This document shows, one piece after another, positions 50,639 to 59,684 of a DNA stretch of 64,000 nt. The notes below the pieces were generated by a model. The model was not told where the DNA came from. It did not search any database and saw nothing but the letters and a program-made list of their open reading frames with translations. The DNA is from Thermogemmatispora sp042408735 (lineage in GTDB: Bacteria; Chloroflexota; Ktedonobacteria; Ktedonobacterales; Ktedonobacteraceae), in NCBI RefSeq assembly GCF_042408735.1, contig NZ_JBHOQV010000118.1:1-64000 (forward strand), in the 5' to 3' direction. The position numbers were made by a program, and so were the translations under genes. How positions within the stretch are numbered: position 1 is the first letter of the stretch; each line of letters starts with the position of its first letter.

Positions 50639-52096
50639 CTAGACCGTGTTGCAAGTCACACCGTTCAGCGTGAAGACTGTCGGATCAGTGTGATTGCTGG
50701 TCCAGGTTCCGTTGAAGCCGATAGAAACCGAGCCACCAGCGGCGATAACGTCGTTGTAGCCGACATCGCGAGCCGTCACCTGCTGGCCCTGCTGGCTCCA
50801 GGTGGCGCTCCAGCCCGCCGTGACCTGCTGGTCCCCGGGGAAGGTGAAGACCAGCGTCCAGCCAACGATGGCGGCAGTGCTGATGTTGCTGATGGTGATG
50901 TTGGCGGTCATGCCACCTGTCCAGTAGCTGGCGCTGTAGTGGACCGCGCAGTAGTGTCCAGGCAACGGGGTCGGCGTGGGAGTCGGCGTGACGCCGTTAG
51001 CGAGGTCCGTCAGGTGGTTCAAGAGACCTTGGCCATAGGGCGTGGGAGTGCCGTTGTAGTCGGTGATGAGCGACGGGAAGCTCCAACAGTTGTAAGTATC
51101 CCAGGCCCAGGCCAGATAGCCGATGTTGTTCTGGTCCAGCCAGGCCATTGCCATGTCGATGAAGCCGTGAGCACAGTCGTTCTCGCCGATCTCACCGGCG
51201 ATCACCGGCACCTGGGCCGCCACGGGCGCCACGGTCAGCACCCAGCAATTGACATAGTTACATGTATTGAAATTGTAGAGATGGAAGGAGGCGGCCAGAT
51301 TATTCAAGGGATCGCTCGGCTTGTGGGAGAGCCAGCCTGACAGGTCGTTGGCGTAAGCCAGGCCGCCGAGCATGATCACATTGGTTGCCCCGGTAGCGCG
51401 CACGGTGTTCACCAGCGTCTGCATGCCGGCCACGGCGAAGGGCACGTCGGTGCAGGGGCTGGCGTTGGCCGCCGTACTGCCATTGAGCCAACAATCCCAG
51501 CTTGTGGTGAAAGGCTCGTTATAAAGGTCGAAGATAACTGAAGAGTTATTCTTGAACGTATTGGCCACCGAGGTCCAGAAAGCCGGAGCGTGGTCCAGGT
51601 CGGGCATGGCAAGCTGCTTATTCGCCTGCTGAGTGCCGGGGGCACTCCAGTGCAGGTCGAGGATCGTAATCAAATTATTGGCCGTCAGCAGGTTAACGTA
51701 ATCGATGATGGCCTGCCGGTACTGAGCTGCCGTGTATTGGGCGGCGGGGTAGCCATTAATGCCGAGCCAGCAATCCTCATTGAGTGGCAGGCGTACGGCA
51801 TTGATGTGCCAGCTCATCATAGCGGCCACCGAAGCGGCGTCGCTCGGCCCGTCGAAGACGGTGGTGTCGCCGGCGGCATCGCACATGTACTCGGTCCCGG
51901 AGCGATCCACCCCCAGCGGGCGCACCGCCTGACCGGCGCCGTTGAGGAGCTGGTTGCCCGAGACGTGCAGGCCGCTGTAGGAGACGGCGGCCTGAGCACG
52001 TTGCGCGTGTCGGGGCGTGTACCAGATCAGGCCCGCCAGTGCGAACGCCAACAAGGCGCAGAGCGCTGGCAGGCTGCGGGACAGGGCTGTTTTCAC
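50639..52096 (-). CDS. Secreted GH5 endoglucanase with C-terminal CBM2
   Basis: A 485-residue extracellular cellulase. The signal peptide is at 1-37. The GH5 barrel shows NAVRLPLNEDCW, LDLHWSAPG, acid/base Glu194 (IFDLYNEPF) and nucleophile Glu302 (PVIAGEIGE). Several Cys pairs (CWLNG, CNYVNC, NDC) suggest disulfides. A short Thr-Pro linker leads to a CBM2 at 383-485 with GWTLVFTFPG and the terminal Cys. The GTG start at 52096 follows GAGGAGGGAAC; a longer reading to 52264 would reach into the GH9 gene and has no signal. It lies between GH9 and GH30 on the same strand. Confidence 0.92.
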   Translation of the reverse strand: MKTALSRSLPALCALLAFALAGLIWYTPRHAQRAQAAVSYSGLHVSGNQLLNGAGQAVRPLGVDRSGTEYMCDAAGDTTVFDGPSDAASVAAMMSWHINAVRLPLNEDCWLGINGYPAAQYTAAQYRQAIIDYVNLLTANNLITILDLHWSAPGTQQANKQLAMPDLDHAPAFWTSVANTFKNNSSVIFDLYNEPFTTSWDCWLNGSTAANASPCTDVPFAVAGMQTLVNTVRATGATNVIMLGGLAYANDLSGWLSHKPSDPLNNLAASFHLYNFNTCNYVNCWVLTVAPVAAQVPVIAGEIGENDCAHGFIDMAMAWLDQNNIGYLAWAWDTYNCWSFPSLITDYNGTPTPYGQGLLNHLTDLANGVTPTPTPTPLPGHYCAVHYSASYWTGGMTANITISNISTAAIVGWTLVFTFPGDQQVTAGWSATWSQQGQQVTARDVGYNDVIAAGGSVSIGFNGTWTSNHTDPTVFTLNGVTCNTV

Positions 52097-52238
52097 GAGC
52101 GTTCCCTCCTCATCTGTTGCGGCTATCTCATCCCTGAGAGCAGGCCCCCTGGTCCCTGCTGCCGTTATCTGCTGGCCTGATGACCCGACCGACCCGCCTC
52201 TGTCGTTTTCCCCCGTGGACCAGGAACCGCCGTGAAGC

Positions 52239-54356
52239 TCAAGACTTCGGCGGCTCCTGGCCAAAGACCAGCGTGCCGTTGCGGTAGACGGGAATGTATT
52301 GGGTAACGGCCCTGGTCGAGGTCAGGCCCTGGCGGCTCCAGTCGTTCGACGAGTCCCAATGGTACTTGTAGTCGCTGCCGATAGCCACGATCAGAGCGAA
52401 CTCGAGGTCGCGTGTGTACCAGAGCGGGTAGGCCGACCAGTCGAACTCGTAGTAGTAGACCGTGTTAGAATTGCCCCAGGCGTAGGGACCGCGCACGGCG
52501 ACCGGGCCGCCGTTGGGCAGGTATTGGTTCTGGTCGTAGTAGATGGCGACTGAGACCGAGCTGATCGACTGGCCGACACTCAGCAGCTCGCTGATGTTGA
52601 AGAAGTAGCGCACCTTAAGGCCGGTCACAAACTGCGGCGGCTGAGTGGTATCGCTGTGGAGCGTCAGCGTGATCTGCGTGCTCTGGTTGCTGTCCTGGTT
52701 GACCAGCGCCTCGACGAAGAAGGGATTGACCGGCGTCTCGGCTGTCGAGAAATTGGGGTTGGGCTGCTGACCTGCGCCATAGTAGTAGTAGAGGCCCGCC
52801 AGCGCTCCGACGAAGGCTGCGCTGTAATCGACGGCCACCTCATTGTAGACAAAGTCGTTGGTGGCGTCATCGTGGTAGTCGCTGGTGTCAGGACCGCCAA
52901 CCAGGCCGCCCCAGAGCGTATGGCGGTGGTTGGGTGGGTCAGACATGCTGTTGGTGAAGGAACCGTGGGCGGCCCGATGATGGGGATGTTTGGCCGAGTT
53001 GGAGGCGAAGCCCACCATGTAGCAGCGGTTCATCGGGTTGCTGCCCAGAATGTAGTTCATCTGTCCCAAGGCCCAGTCCGAGAAGCGCGTGTCGCCCGTG
53101 TACTTGCGGTAGACCAGAGCACAGAGCTGGGCGGCGGCGTTGTAGCGGCAGGATCCCCAGGTATTGATGACCATGAAGCCGCCCGGCGTCGGCTTCAGGA
53201 AGTTCTTGTCGTTGGGGTCCTGATGAGGCACATTCGACCAGTATTCGAGGTTCCAGCGGGCGATGTACCAGTGCTTGGGGTCGTTGGTGATGGGGGCGAG
53301 CTTGAGGAACATGCCACCCCAAACGGCATCCCAGCAATGGACCCAGGTATTTTGCCAGTTGTCCTGAGTGCTGTTCATAATCGCTTTGAGGTAGCCGGTG
53401 TAGTGGCCGCTGGAGTCGGTGGCGATAATATCGTTCAGGTAGGATTGCTGGCCCGTGGCTATGTAGAGCCAGATGGCCGCCCAGGCGAGGTCATCGCTGT
53501 CTCCGCTGGAGTTATAGAAGCCGCCAGAGTAGCCGAGGCCGCGGTTGGCGACGGCGAAGCGATAAAGCGCTTTGGCGTAGTCAAGGCATTTCGCTGCATA
53601 GGTGGGGTCACTGCTCTGGGTGTTGAGGTACATGATAGCCAGAGCGGCGGCAGCCTGCCCACACATATCGCTGGCCGGCGTCTCGGAGGTGGCGAAGTAG
53701 GCCGGACGGGCCAGGTTCTCTACCTCGGGCGGCGCCCAGACCGTGTGATCGATGGAACCTTCACCAACCTGATAGCAGAAGGCCACAACGTTGCCGCTGC
53801 TGTCGCGGAAGGTGCAGCGCATCAGATAATCGCAGCCCCAGCGCAGGATAGCCAGCATATGAGCGTCCTGGCCGGTGGAGACGAAAGCCTGACGGAATTC
53901 GTAAAAGCCCCAGCCCAGCGTTGAAATGGCGTAGCCCTGGGGCAGGCCGAATTTGACGTGGTCTCCGGCGTCGTGGAAGCCTCCGCTGACATCAACGCTT
54001 CCTTTACCCGTCGGATCGAGGACCTGCCGATGGGCCGCGATGAAGGAGGCCGACATGTTGGTCCCTACGTTGTTGCTGTTCTTGGGCTGCAAGGGTACAG
54101 CGGTGTCGGAGAGGTCGCAGTCACCGCGCCAGGGCAAGAGACCACCGGTGACGCCCGGCCCGGATTTCTGGGCGTCGTAGAAGTAGATCGACATCTGCAG
54201 GGCCGCCGCCAGGTTGTACTGGGGAGTAGGAGCGGCGCTGGCGCCTAAGCTGCTCTCCATGCCCACAAGCGCCGCTCCCAGGGAACCTAATGGCAACGCT
54301 ACCAGCAGATTGCGCGATTGCTGCAGCAGTTCGCGCCGCGAGATGCGGGTAGACAC
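52239..54356 (-). CDS. Secreted GH9 cellulase with CBM3
   Basis: A 705-residue extracellular cellulase. The N-terminus carries a Tat-like signal (SRRELLQ, residues 7-13) and a hydrophobic stretch to about 42. The GH9 (alpha/alpha)6 barrel covers 45-540, with the catalytic Asp pair in GGFHDAGDHVKFG (129, 132) and the general acid near Glu506 (NEVAVDYSAAF). Residues 543-705 are a CBM3 (VNPFFVEALVNQ, then YYDQNQYLPNG), placed as in GH9-CBM3c processive endoglucanases. The GTG start follows AAAGGAG by 7 bp. It is first of the three glycanase genes, 142 bp before GH5. Confidence 0.93.
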   Translation of the reverse strand: MSTRISRRELLQQSRNLLVALPLGSLGAALVGMESSLGASAAPTPQYNLAAALQMSIYFYDAQKSGPGVTGGLLPWRGDCDLSDTAVPLQPKNSNNVGTNMSASFIAAHRQVLDPTGKGSVDVSGGFHDAGDHVKFGLPQGYAISTLGWGFYEFRQAFVSTGQDAHMLAILRWGCDYLMRCTFRDSSGNVVAFCYQVGEGSIDHTVWAPPEVENLARPAYFATSETPASDMCGQAAAALAIMYLNTQSSDPTYAAKCLDYAKALYRFAVANRGLGYSGGFYNSSGDSDDLAWAAIWLYIATGQQSYLNDIIATDSSGHYTGYLKAIMNSTQDNWQNTWVHCWDAVWGGMFLKLAPITNDPKHWYIARWNLEYWSNVPHQDPNDKNFLKPTPGGFMVINTWGSCRYNAAAQLCALVYRKYTGDTRFSDWALGQMNYILGSNPMNRCYMVGFASNSAKHPHHRAAHGSFTNSMSDPPNHRHTLWGGLVGGPDTSDYHDDATNDFVYNEVAVDYSAAFVGALAGLYYYYGAGQQPNPNFSTAETPVNPFFVEALVNQDSNQSTQITLTLHSDTTQPPQFVTGLKVRYFFNISELLSVGQSISSVSVAIYYDQNQYLPNGGPVAVRGPYAWGNSNTVYYYEFDWSAYPLWYTRDLEFALIVAIGSDYKYHWDSSNDWSRQGLTSTRAVTQYIPVYRNGTLVFGQEPPKS

Positions 54357-54838
54357 GGTCTGACTCCTTTCAAGACTCTCCAGGGTCGCATCCTTGACTC
54401 GCTCGTTCGTGTCCTGTCCTGTGCAGTCAGCGCGCTGCCTTCCGCTGGCTAGCTGGCTCCGACCGGCAAATAAGGGACCAGCTAGCTTCGGCTAACGGCG
54501 AAGACAGACAGGCGGATCACCACAACGCGCGCAAATCGCCAGCGCGCAACCCTACCACCTCGAGGCGAGCGCGCCGCACTGGGTGAACACGGCCCGGCCT
54601 GCGCTCCTTGTCTGGCTCCTTCCACTTTCCTCTGCCGGGGAAGGTTGGTGCTCTGCACTGTCTGCCTGAGAGCAGTATAGGCAGGCTCCTTGCCAGAGGC
54701 CAGAGCAGATAGAAGGCAGATGCCAGTCACTGAGATGACAGCCTCGCTCGCCTGACGCTCGGGTAGTTCTCTTTAATTGATGAGGTTACTGCAATTGCGG
54801 TATCTCTGAAATGGCTGTTCTAGCAGAACTCGACAACA
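54357..54838. other. Divergent gap between GH9 and the ECF transporter
   Basis: No supported gene. I looked for a vitamin riboswitch (TPP, FMN, cobalamin patterns) before the ECF genes and saw none. The minus-strand promoter of GH9 is not obvious. Confidence 0.4.
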
Positions 54839-54868
54839 TTGACAGCTTCCCCTGTCGCTCGGTACAAT
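54839..54868 (+). promoter_or_regulatory. Promoter of the ECF transporter genes
   Basis: TTGACA (54839-54844), 18 bp, TACAAT (54863-54868), 89 bp before the EcfA ATG. In the leader, GCTTCCA (54900-54906) can pair with TGGAAGC (54933-54939), a possible control hairpin. Confidence 0.65.
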
Positions 54869-54957
54869 TAGTAGAGAGTAGATCTCATCTGATCAGAGGG
54901 CTTCCACTGTTCGTAAAGTTGCAGGCGTTCACTGGAAGCGATAGGTAACACGGATAG

Positions 54958-56682
54958 ATGGTTACTCATCCCGACAACACGAGAGATGCATCGCAGGAAG
55001 CACCTCCGGCTGTTGCTGTCAAGGGATTGAGCTTTCGCTATCGCGCCCTCAACGAAGAGTCGCCCCCTTCGAAGAAGACCAGGATAGCTGTCCCTGATTC
55101 CTCTGGGGTCCAGGCGGAGGCAGAAGCGGAGTCGCAGTATGCCATTCGGGATATTTCCTTCTCCCTGGCGCATGGGGAGCTACTGCTGATTGCCGGTCCG
55201 AGTGGCTGCGGTAAGAGCACGTTGCTCAAGTGTCTCAATGGTCTTATTCCCCACACGTTTCATGGCGAGCTGAGCGGGGAAATCTGGATCGAAGGGCGTT
55301 CTGCCGCTGGCATGAGCCTGCGCGAGCGCGCGCGCTACATTGGCACGATGCTGCAGGACCCCGAGAAGCAGATCGTCGGCACCACGGTCGAGCAGGAGGT
55401 CGCTTTTGGCCTGGAAAATCTGCGGGTGCCGCGGGCTGAGATCCGTCGCCGGGTCGACGAGGTGCTGCAGCGCCTCCATCTGGAGGCTTACCGCCAGGAA
55501 TCGACCTTTGCCCTCTCGGGTGGACAACGGCAGCAGGTGGCGGCGGCTGGGGTCCTGGTGATGCAACCTTCGATCTTTCTCTTTGATGAGCCGTTTGCCA
55601 ATCTCGATGCGCGGGCTATCGATGAGCTGGAAGAGCTAATTAATGGCCTGCGTGCTGAGGGGCGGGCCGTCATTATTGTGGAGCACCGTGTTGAGGAGAC
55701 CCTCAAGCTGCGCCCCGATAAGGTGCTCTTGATGCGCGACGGACGGCAGGTCTTCCTGGGGGATGTCTCTTCTTTCCTGGAAATGGCCGACCCCGAGCAG
55801 GTGAAGCTGCCGATTGAGGCCACCTTGCGCCGCGCAACTGACCCGCGGCAGGCGGTGGAGCAGCTTGTTCGTCCTATTGTCACCAGGCACGCGGTGACGA
55901 CAGGTTCGGCCGCTGAGCAGCCGGTGTTGGTCTTTCAGGACGTCCACTATCGTTACGAGGCCGACGGCGAGGAGATCTTGCACGGCATTTCGTTTGAGGT
56001 GCGCCGGGGCGAGACGATCGCCCTACTCGGACCCAACGGGGCCGGCAAGACCACCCTGGTCAAGCAGGCTCTGGGACTGCTGCGCCCAACGGCTGGCGCG
56101 GTCTTTCTCTACGGCGAAGATACGCGCAGGCTCAGTGTGGCTCAGCTCGCGACGCGCATCGGTTACGTCTTTCAGAGTCCGAGCGCCATGCTCTTCGCTC
56201 CTACGGTTCGGAAGGAGCTGAGCTTCGGTCCCGAGAATCTGCGCTTCCCGCCCGAGCGACTCCAGCGAGCCGTCCAGCGGGCCGCTGAAGCCCTGGATGT
56301 GGCCCGTTTTGCCGAGCGTTCGCCTCTCTCGCTCAGCTTCGGACAGCAGAAGCGGGTCAGCATCGCCTCGGTGCTGGCGATGGAGAGCCGCATTCTCTTG
56401 CTGGACGAGCCGACGGCGGGCCAGGATTATCGCTCCTATATCTCTTTTATGGAGCATCTGCGCGAGCTTCCTGAGCTTGATGCTCTCCTCTTCATCACAC
56501 ACGATCTCGATCTGGCGCTGCGTTATACGCAGCGCGTTCTTCTCCTCAAGGATGGCCACCTGGTGGCTGATGGGGCACCGTTAGAGGTGCTGGCCGATCA
56601 GACCCTGCTGGAAAGCTGTAATTTGCGCCCTACCTCGCTCTTACGCTATTTGCTGGCGGAGTGTAGCCGCAGTTTGGCGTAA
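54958..56682 (+). CDS. ecfA: ECF transporter ATPase, two fused ABC domains (EcfA-EcfA')
   Basis: A 574-residue cytoplasmic protein that powers the vitamin importer. Two complete ABC domains lie in tandem. Domain 1 has GPSGCGKST, then LSGGQRQQ and IFLFDEPF; domain 2 has GPNGAGKTT, then LSFGQQKRVSIAS and ILLLDEPTAG. Most ECF systems use two separate genes here; the fusion keeps both sites intact. The segment between Walker A and the signature in domain 1 (MLQDPEKQIVGTTVEQEVAF) is an ECF-type Q-loop. The S component and EcfT follow on the same strand. Confidence 0.9.
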   Translation: MVTHPDNTRDASQEAPPAVAVKGLSFRYRALNEESPPSKKTRIAVPDSSGVQAEAEAESQYAIRDISFSLAHGELLLIAGPSGCGKSTLLKCLNGLIPHTFHGELSGEIWIEGRSAAGMSLRERARYIGTMLQDPEKQIVGTTVEQEVAFGLENLRVPRAEIRRRVDEVLQRLHLEAYRQESTFALSGGQRQQVAAAGVLVMQPSIFLFDEPFANLDARAIDELEELINGLRAEGRAVIIVEHRVEETLKLRPDKVLLMRDGRQVFLGDVSSFLEMADPEQVKLPIEATLRRATDPRQAVEQLVRPIVTRHAVTTGSAAEQPVLVFQDVHYRYEADGEEILHGISFEVRRGETIALLGPNGAGKTTLVKQALGLLRPTAGAVFLYGEDTRRLSVAQLATRIGYVFQSPSAMLFAPTVRKELSFGPENLRFPPERLQRAVQRAAEALDVARFAERSPLSLSFGQQKRVSIASVLAMESRILLLDEPTAGQDYRSYISFMEHLRELPELDALLFITHDLDLALRYTQRVLLLKDGHLVADGAPLEVLADQTLLESCNLRPTSLLRYLLAECSRSLA

Positions 56683-56818
56683 CGGGCGAGGGTGAGTTGA
56701 GCTGGTCGCTCTTCTCCACTCACTGGCTACACTCTTCCCGTGATTGTCGTCCCTGCTGCACTATTCCAAGGATCTGCGACTACCGATCGCGATCATCCAG
56801 AAAGGAGTTCATTGCTTT

Positions 56819-57406
56819 ATGGCAACGACCGAGAAAGAAGGCGTGCGCGAGCGCGAGGTCACAAGCCGGGTCTGGGGCATTGGGGTCCGGCACATTGTCT
56901 ACATGGCGCTCGGTGCGGCGCTCTATGGCATTTTCAGCTACTTTACGAATATTATCCAGCTTCCGAGCGCCGGGAATGTCTCGTTCCGCCCGGCTATTGT
57001 CATCCCTCTCTTTTTCGGGGCCGTCTTTGGTCCCTGGGTTGGCCTCTTCTCAGGAGGAGTGGGCAACCTGCTGGGTGACTATATCTCGGGCTATGGCGTC
57101 TACTGGAACTGGGATGTGGGCAACGCCATTATCGGCTTCATCGCTGGCCTGGTGATCTACTTTACCTGGGGCGTCTACCGCAGCTCGCGCTCTATCGTGC
57201 TGGCTGAGGTCTTTGCGGCACTGGGGATCATCATCGGAATCGGCTTTGCCTCCTACACGGAGATCTGGCTCTCGAAGCTGACCTTCGTGACCGCTACAAC
57301 TGGCTATCTGTTGCCAGCGGCTCTTTCCGACCTGGTCAATGGCCTGATTCTCTTGCCTATTCTGCTGCTGGCTTACCGGGCGGCGGTGGCCCGCTTCGGA
57401 CGCTGA
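56819..57406 (+). CDS. ECF transporter substrate-binding S component
   Basis: A 195-residue membrane protein with about six helices, the part that binds the vitamin. FRPAIVIPLFFGAVFGPWVGLFSG followed by GNLLGD is the conserved first-helix block of this S-component family (ECF-ribofla_trS-like). Later VGNAIIGFIAGLVIYF and GYLLPAALSDLVNGLILLPI fit the same fold. The ligand cannot be told from these motifs; riboflavin is only a family guess. AAAGGAG lies 11 bp before the ATG at 56819. It sits between the fused ATPase and EcfT, so this system is complete with a dedicated S component. Confidence 0.82.
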   Translation: MATTEKEGVREREVTSRVWGIGVRHIVYMALGAALYGIFSYFTNIIQLPSAGNVSFRPAIVIPLFFGAVFGPWVGLFSGGVGNLLGDYISGYGVYWNWDVGNAIIGFIAGLVIYFTWGVYRSSRSIVLAEVFAALGIIIGIGFASYTEIWLSKLTFVTATTGYLLPAALSDLVNGLILLPILLLAYRAAVARFGR

Positions 57407-57550
57407 CCTGCTGACCAACCTGACGGCCCAAGGCTCTCCTGGGCCGAGCGAAGCGGCACAAGGCCGCACGGCTAAACAACGCCGGCTTTCGGCGGCGGTC
57501 TGATCGGGGTGGTGGTGGTCCTCTGTTCGGCGAGTACAGAGGATGGGCGG

Positions 57551-57593
57551 AAGAACGGGAGCAGGGCGCTCTTGCCGCTCTGCCCCCGTTCTT
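57551..57593 (+). promoter_or_regulatory. Long hairpin before ecfT
   Basis: AAGAACGGG (57551-57559) pairs with CCCGTTCTT (57585-57593); inside it GCAGGGCG pairs with CGCTCTGC with one wobble. It lies 55 bp before the EcfT start in a 241-bp gap and is followed by U-rich sequence (TTTGTTCTATCTTTT), so it may attenuate ecfT. Confidence 0.5.
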
Positions 57594-57647
57594 GCCCCAA
57601 TTTGTTCTATCTTTTACTCTGTGGTGTGGCAGAAGGATGCATGTGCC

Positions 57648-58559
57648 ATGTTGATAACGTTTCCTTATATCAAGCGCGATACGCCTATCCATCGCCTCGA
57701 TCCGCGGGCTAAGTTGCTCTTGCTGCTGGCCTACGGTCTGGCGGCGGCTCAAACTTCGAATTTCTGGCTGATTCTCTTGGGCTTTGGAGGAACGGCCTGC
57801 TACTATGCGCTGGCGCGCCTGAGATGGTCGGAGACGCGGCGAGCCTGGCTCTTCATCATCTTTCTGAATGTGATCCTGGTCTTCGGCAACTACTTTCTCT
57901 CCGGTGGCGCCATTGTGCAGGGCATCGACCTGAGTCACCAGCATCAGTTGTTCTCGCTGCCGTTCCTCGGCTTTCTGGATCGCCCTCCCTATGTTGGGCC
58001 GAAGCCGCTGGTCTTCAGCGTCGAGAGCATCACCTATATGCTGACGATGGGCCTGCGCAACTTCAGCATTGCCTTTCTGGCGGTGGTCATTCCCTATACG
58101 ACCAATCCCGGCCAGATCGGGGTAGCTTTCAAGCAGTTGGGGCTGCCGGACCAGTTTGCTTATGCGATCGATCTCTCGTTCCGCTTCCTGCCAACGCTGG
58201 CCCGCGACTTCAGTGTGACACTCGATGCGCAGCGCGCGCGTGGTTTCGAGCTGGATAAGCTGCGCGGCGGAATCTTTGGCAGGATTGCCCGCCTGGCTCC
58301 GCTGGTGGTGCCCATCGTGATCGGCTCGGTCGTGGGGGCAGAGGATATCGTCAATGCGATGGAGCTGCGCTGCTTCGGCCTGGGCAAGCGCACCTGGCTG
58401 ACGGAGCTGCAGACGCGCCCTCTTGATCGCCTGCTGATGGCTCTGACGATCGTCTTCTTCGTCCTGGTGACGGCGCTCAATATTCTGGGCAATTTCTATC
58501 CAGGTGGTCCCCTGCATATCCTCCATGAGCAGGGACTTCCGGCTTTCCTCCTGCGTTGA
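57648..58559 (+). CDS. ecfT: ECF transporter transmembrane protein EcfT
   Basis: A 303-residue membrane protein with about six helices that links the ATPases to the S component. The EcfT start HRLDPRAKLLLLLAYGLAAA is present. The coupling helices carry the ARG-type motif AQRARGFELDK and, near the C-terminus, MELRCFGLGKR, where a Cys-Phe replaces the usual Arg-Gly. ISFRF-type sequence DLSFRFLPTLARDF is intact. The ATG at 57648 follows AGAAGGATG. Upstream codons to 57543 would translate the hairpin and are not supported. Confidence 0.9.
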   Translation: MLITFPYIKRDTPIHRLDPRAKLLLLLAYGLAAAQTSNFWLILLGFGGTACYYALARLRWSETRRAWLFIIFLNVILVFGNYFLSGGAIVQGIDLSHQHQLFSLPFLGFLDRPPYVGPKPLVFSVESITYMLTMGLRNFSIAFLAVVIPYTTNPGQIGVAFKQLGLPDQFAYAIDLSFRFLPTLARDFSVTLDAQRARGFELDKLRGGIFGRIARLAPLVVPIVIGSVVGAEDIVNAMELRCFGLGKRTWLTELQTRPLDRLLMALTIVFFVLVTALNILGNFYPGGPLHILHEQGLPAFLLR

Positions 58560-58725
58560 GTGGCTGGCCTGCCTGGCCTCCGGGCGGGCTGGGGCATGGG
58601 TGAGGTCGCCAGGCTGGCCTTGCTCTCTCCAGGGGCGCAGCGCCGAGGACAATTGGTCAGTTGCTGCCTCGATCACCTACCCTGGGGACCGAATGGCCCA
58701 TGCTCTGCCGGGACTCGGCGCGTCT

Positions 58726-58734
58726 TGCTATGAT
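58726..58734 (+). promoter_or_regulatory. Extended -10 promoter of the membrane protein at 58773
   Basis: TGCTATGAT, 39 bp before the ATG at 58773. No clear -35. Confidence 0.5.
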
Positions 58735-58772
58735 ATAGACGACAGCTTCTTCTCAGGCTAACGAGGTCCCGG

Positions 58773-59684
58773 ATGAGACGCACGTTTCTGACACGCCTGC
58801 GGATCAATGGCTCCTATTATGTGCTGGGAGCCTTGTTGTTGCTGCTCGGTGCTCCGCTCTACCAGTGGCTCTGGCTGCTGCCGCACGGCTACGGCGAGGC
58901 CCTGACCGCGGCCAGCCGCGGTCAGTTGGCCATATACCTGCTCTGGCTTCAGCGGCATCTGTGGTCTTTTGCTCTCTATCGCTTGCTCCAGATGGCAGCT
59001 TTCGCTCTGACGCTCAGTTTGCCTTTTACGCTCTTCCGCATTATCGTGGCCCAGGAGGTCCTGGGGCGCGAGGAGGAGGCCGAGGAGGGAACGAGCGCTG
59101 AACCGGAGGGCGCTGGGGCTGACAGGGAGGAAAGAGCTGATGGCAGGCAGGCCGCGGCGAAGGCGACGGACACGGGGGCGGGCGAGAAGCCGTTGCCGCA
59201 GACTGCCGAGGAGCTGCTGGCTGTTCCCTGGCGCGGCAAGGGATTTGCCGTCATCGCCGCCTGGAGCGGAATGCTGGGGATTCTTTTGCTGGTCTTGGGT
59301 AATCTGGCCAGTACAGTCTATCAGGTAGGAGTGGCGCGCGGCTTCAGCGCCCTGGCTCTCCCCTCTCCCAGTTTTGCCCTGGTGGTGGAAATCTGCTCTC
59401 TGGTGGCCAATACGGGTGGGGGCCTCTTGCTGGCTCTGGCAACTCTCCTGTTCGGATTCATTATCGCGCGCAGCGGCCTGCAGCTCTGGCCGCCGCTCTG
59501 GGTGGCTCTTGGCTACGGGGCGATTCTGCTGGCGCTCTTTCTTATCGGCAGCGCCGTGCAGGTGGCTCTGGCACCGGCCAGCGGCCAGGCCTTTTTGACT
59601 ACGCCGGCTTTCTTGCTCTTCGCTCTCTGGACCCTCTGGCTGGGCCTTATTCTGGTACGCTTGCGACCCGCGCCGGCTTCCTAG
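58773..59684 (+). CDS. Uncharacterised polytopic membrane protein
   Basis: A 303-residue protein with about six or seven predicted helices and no family I recognise. Helices lie near 14-34, 48-68, 75-95, 165-190, 205-235 and 245-295. A cytoplasmic loop at 100-155 is strongly Glu/Ala/Gly-rich (EEEAEEGTSAEPEGAGADRE). Charged residues within helices are few, so it is more likely a scaffold than an ion transporter. It has its own extended -10 promoter. The EcfT stop is 213 bp upstream, so it is probably not in the same operon. Ala/Leu bias is high but codon use matches neighbours. Confidence 0.7.
   Translation: MRRTFLTRLRINGSYYVLGALLLLLGAPLYQWLWLLPHGYGEALTAASRGQLAIYLLWLQRHLWSFALYRLLQMAAFALTLSLPFTLFRIIVAQEVLGREEEAEEGTSAEPEGAGADREERADGRQAAAKATDTGAGEKPLPQTAEELLAVPWRGKGFAVIAAWSGMLGILLLVLGNLASTVYQVGVARGFSALALPSPSFALVVEICSLVANTGGGLLLALATLLFGFIIARSGLQLWPPLWVALGYGAILLALFLIGSAVQVALAPASGQAFLTTPAFLLFALWTLWLGLILVRLRPAPAS

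Noticed and set aside
52656..53924. 422-residue plus-strand ORF opposite the GH9 gene
   Set aside because: Lies wholly inside a gene with clear catalytic motifs and has Val/Gly/Glu noise composition.
54361..54957. Possible vitamin riboswitch before the ECF genes
   Set aside because: No TPP, FMN or cobalamin core motifs seen; only a small hairpin is present.
57357..58676. 439-residue minus-strand ORF opposite ecfT
   Set aside because: Shadow frame; EcfT motifs on the plus strand are clear.
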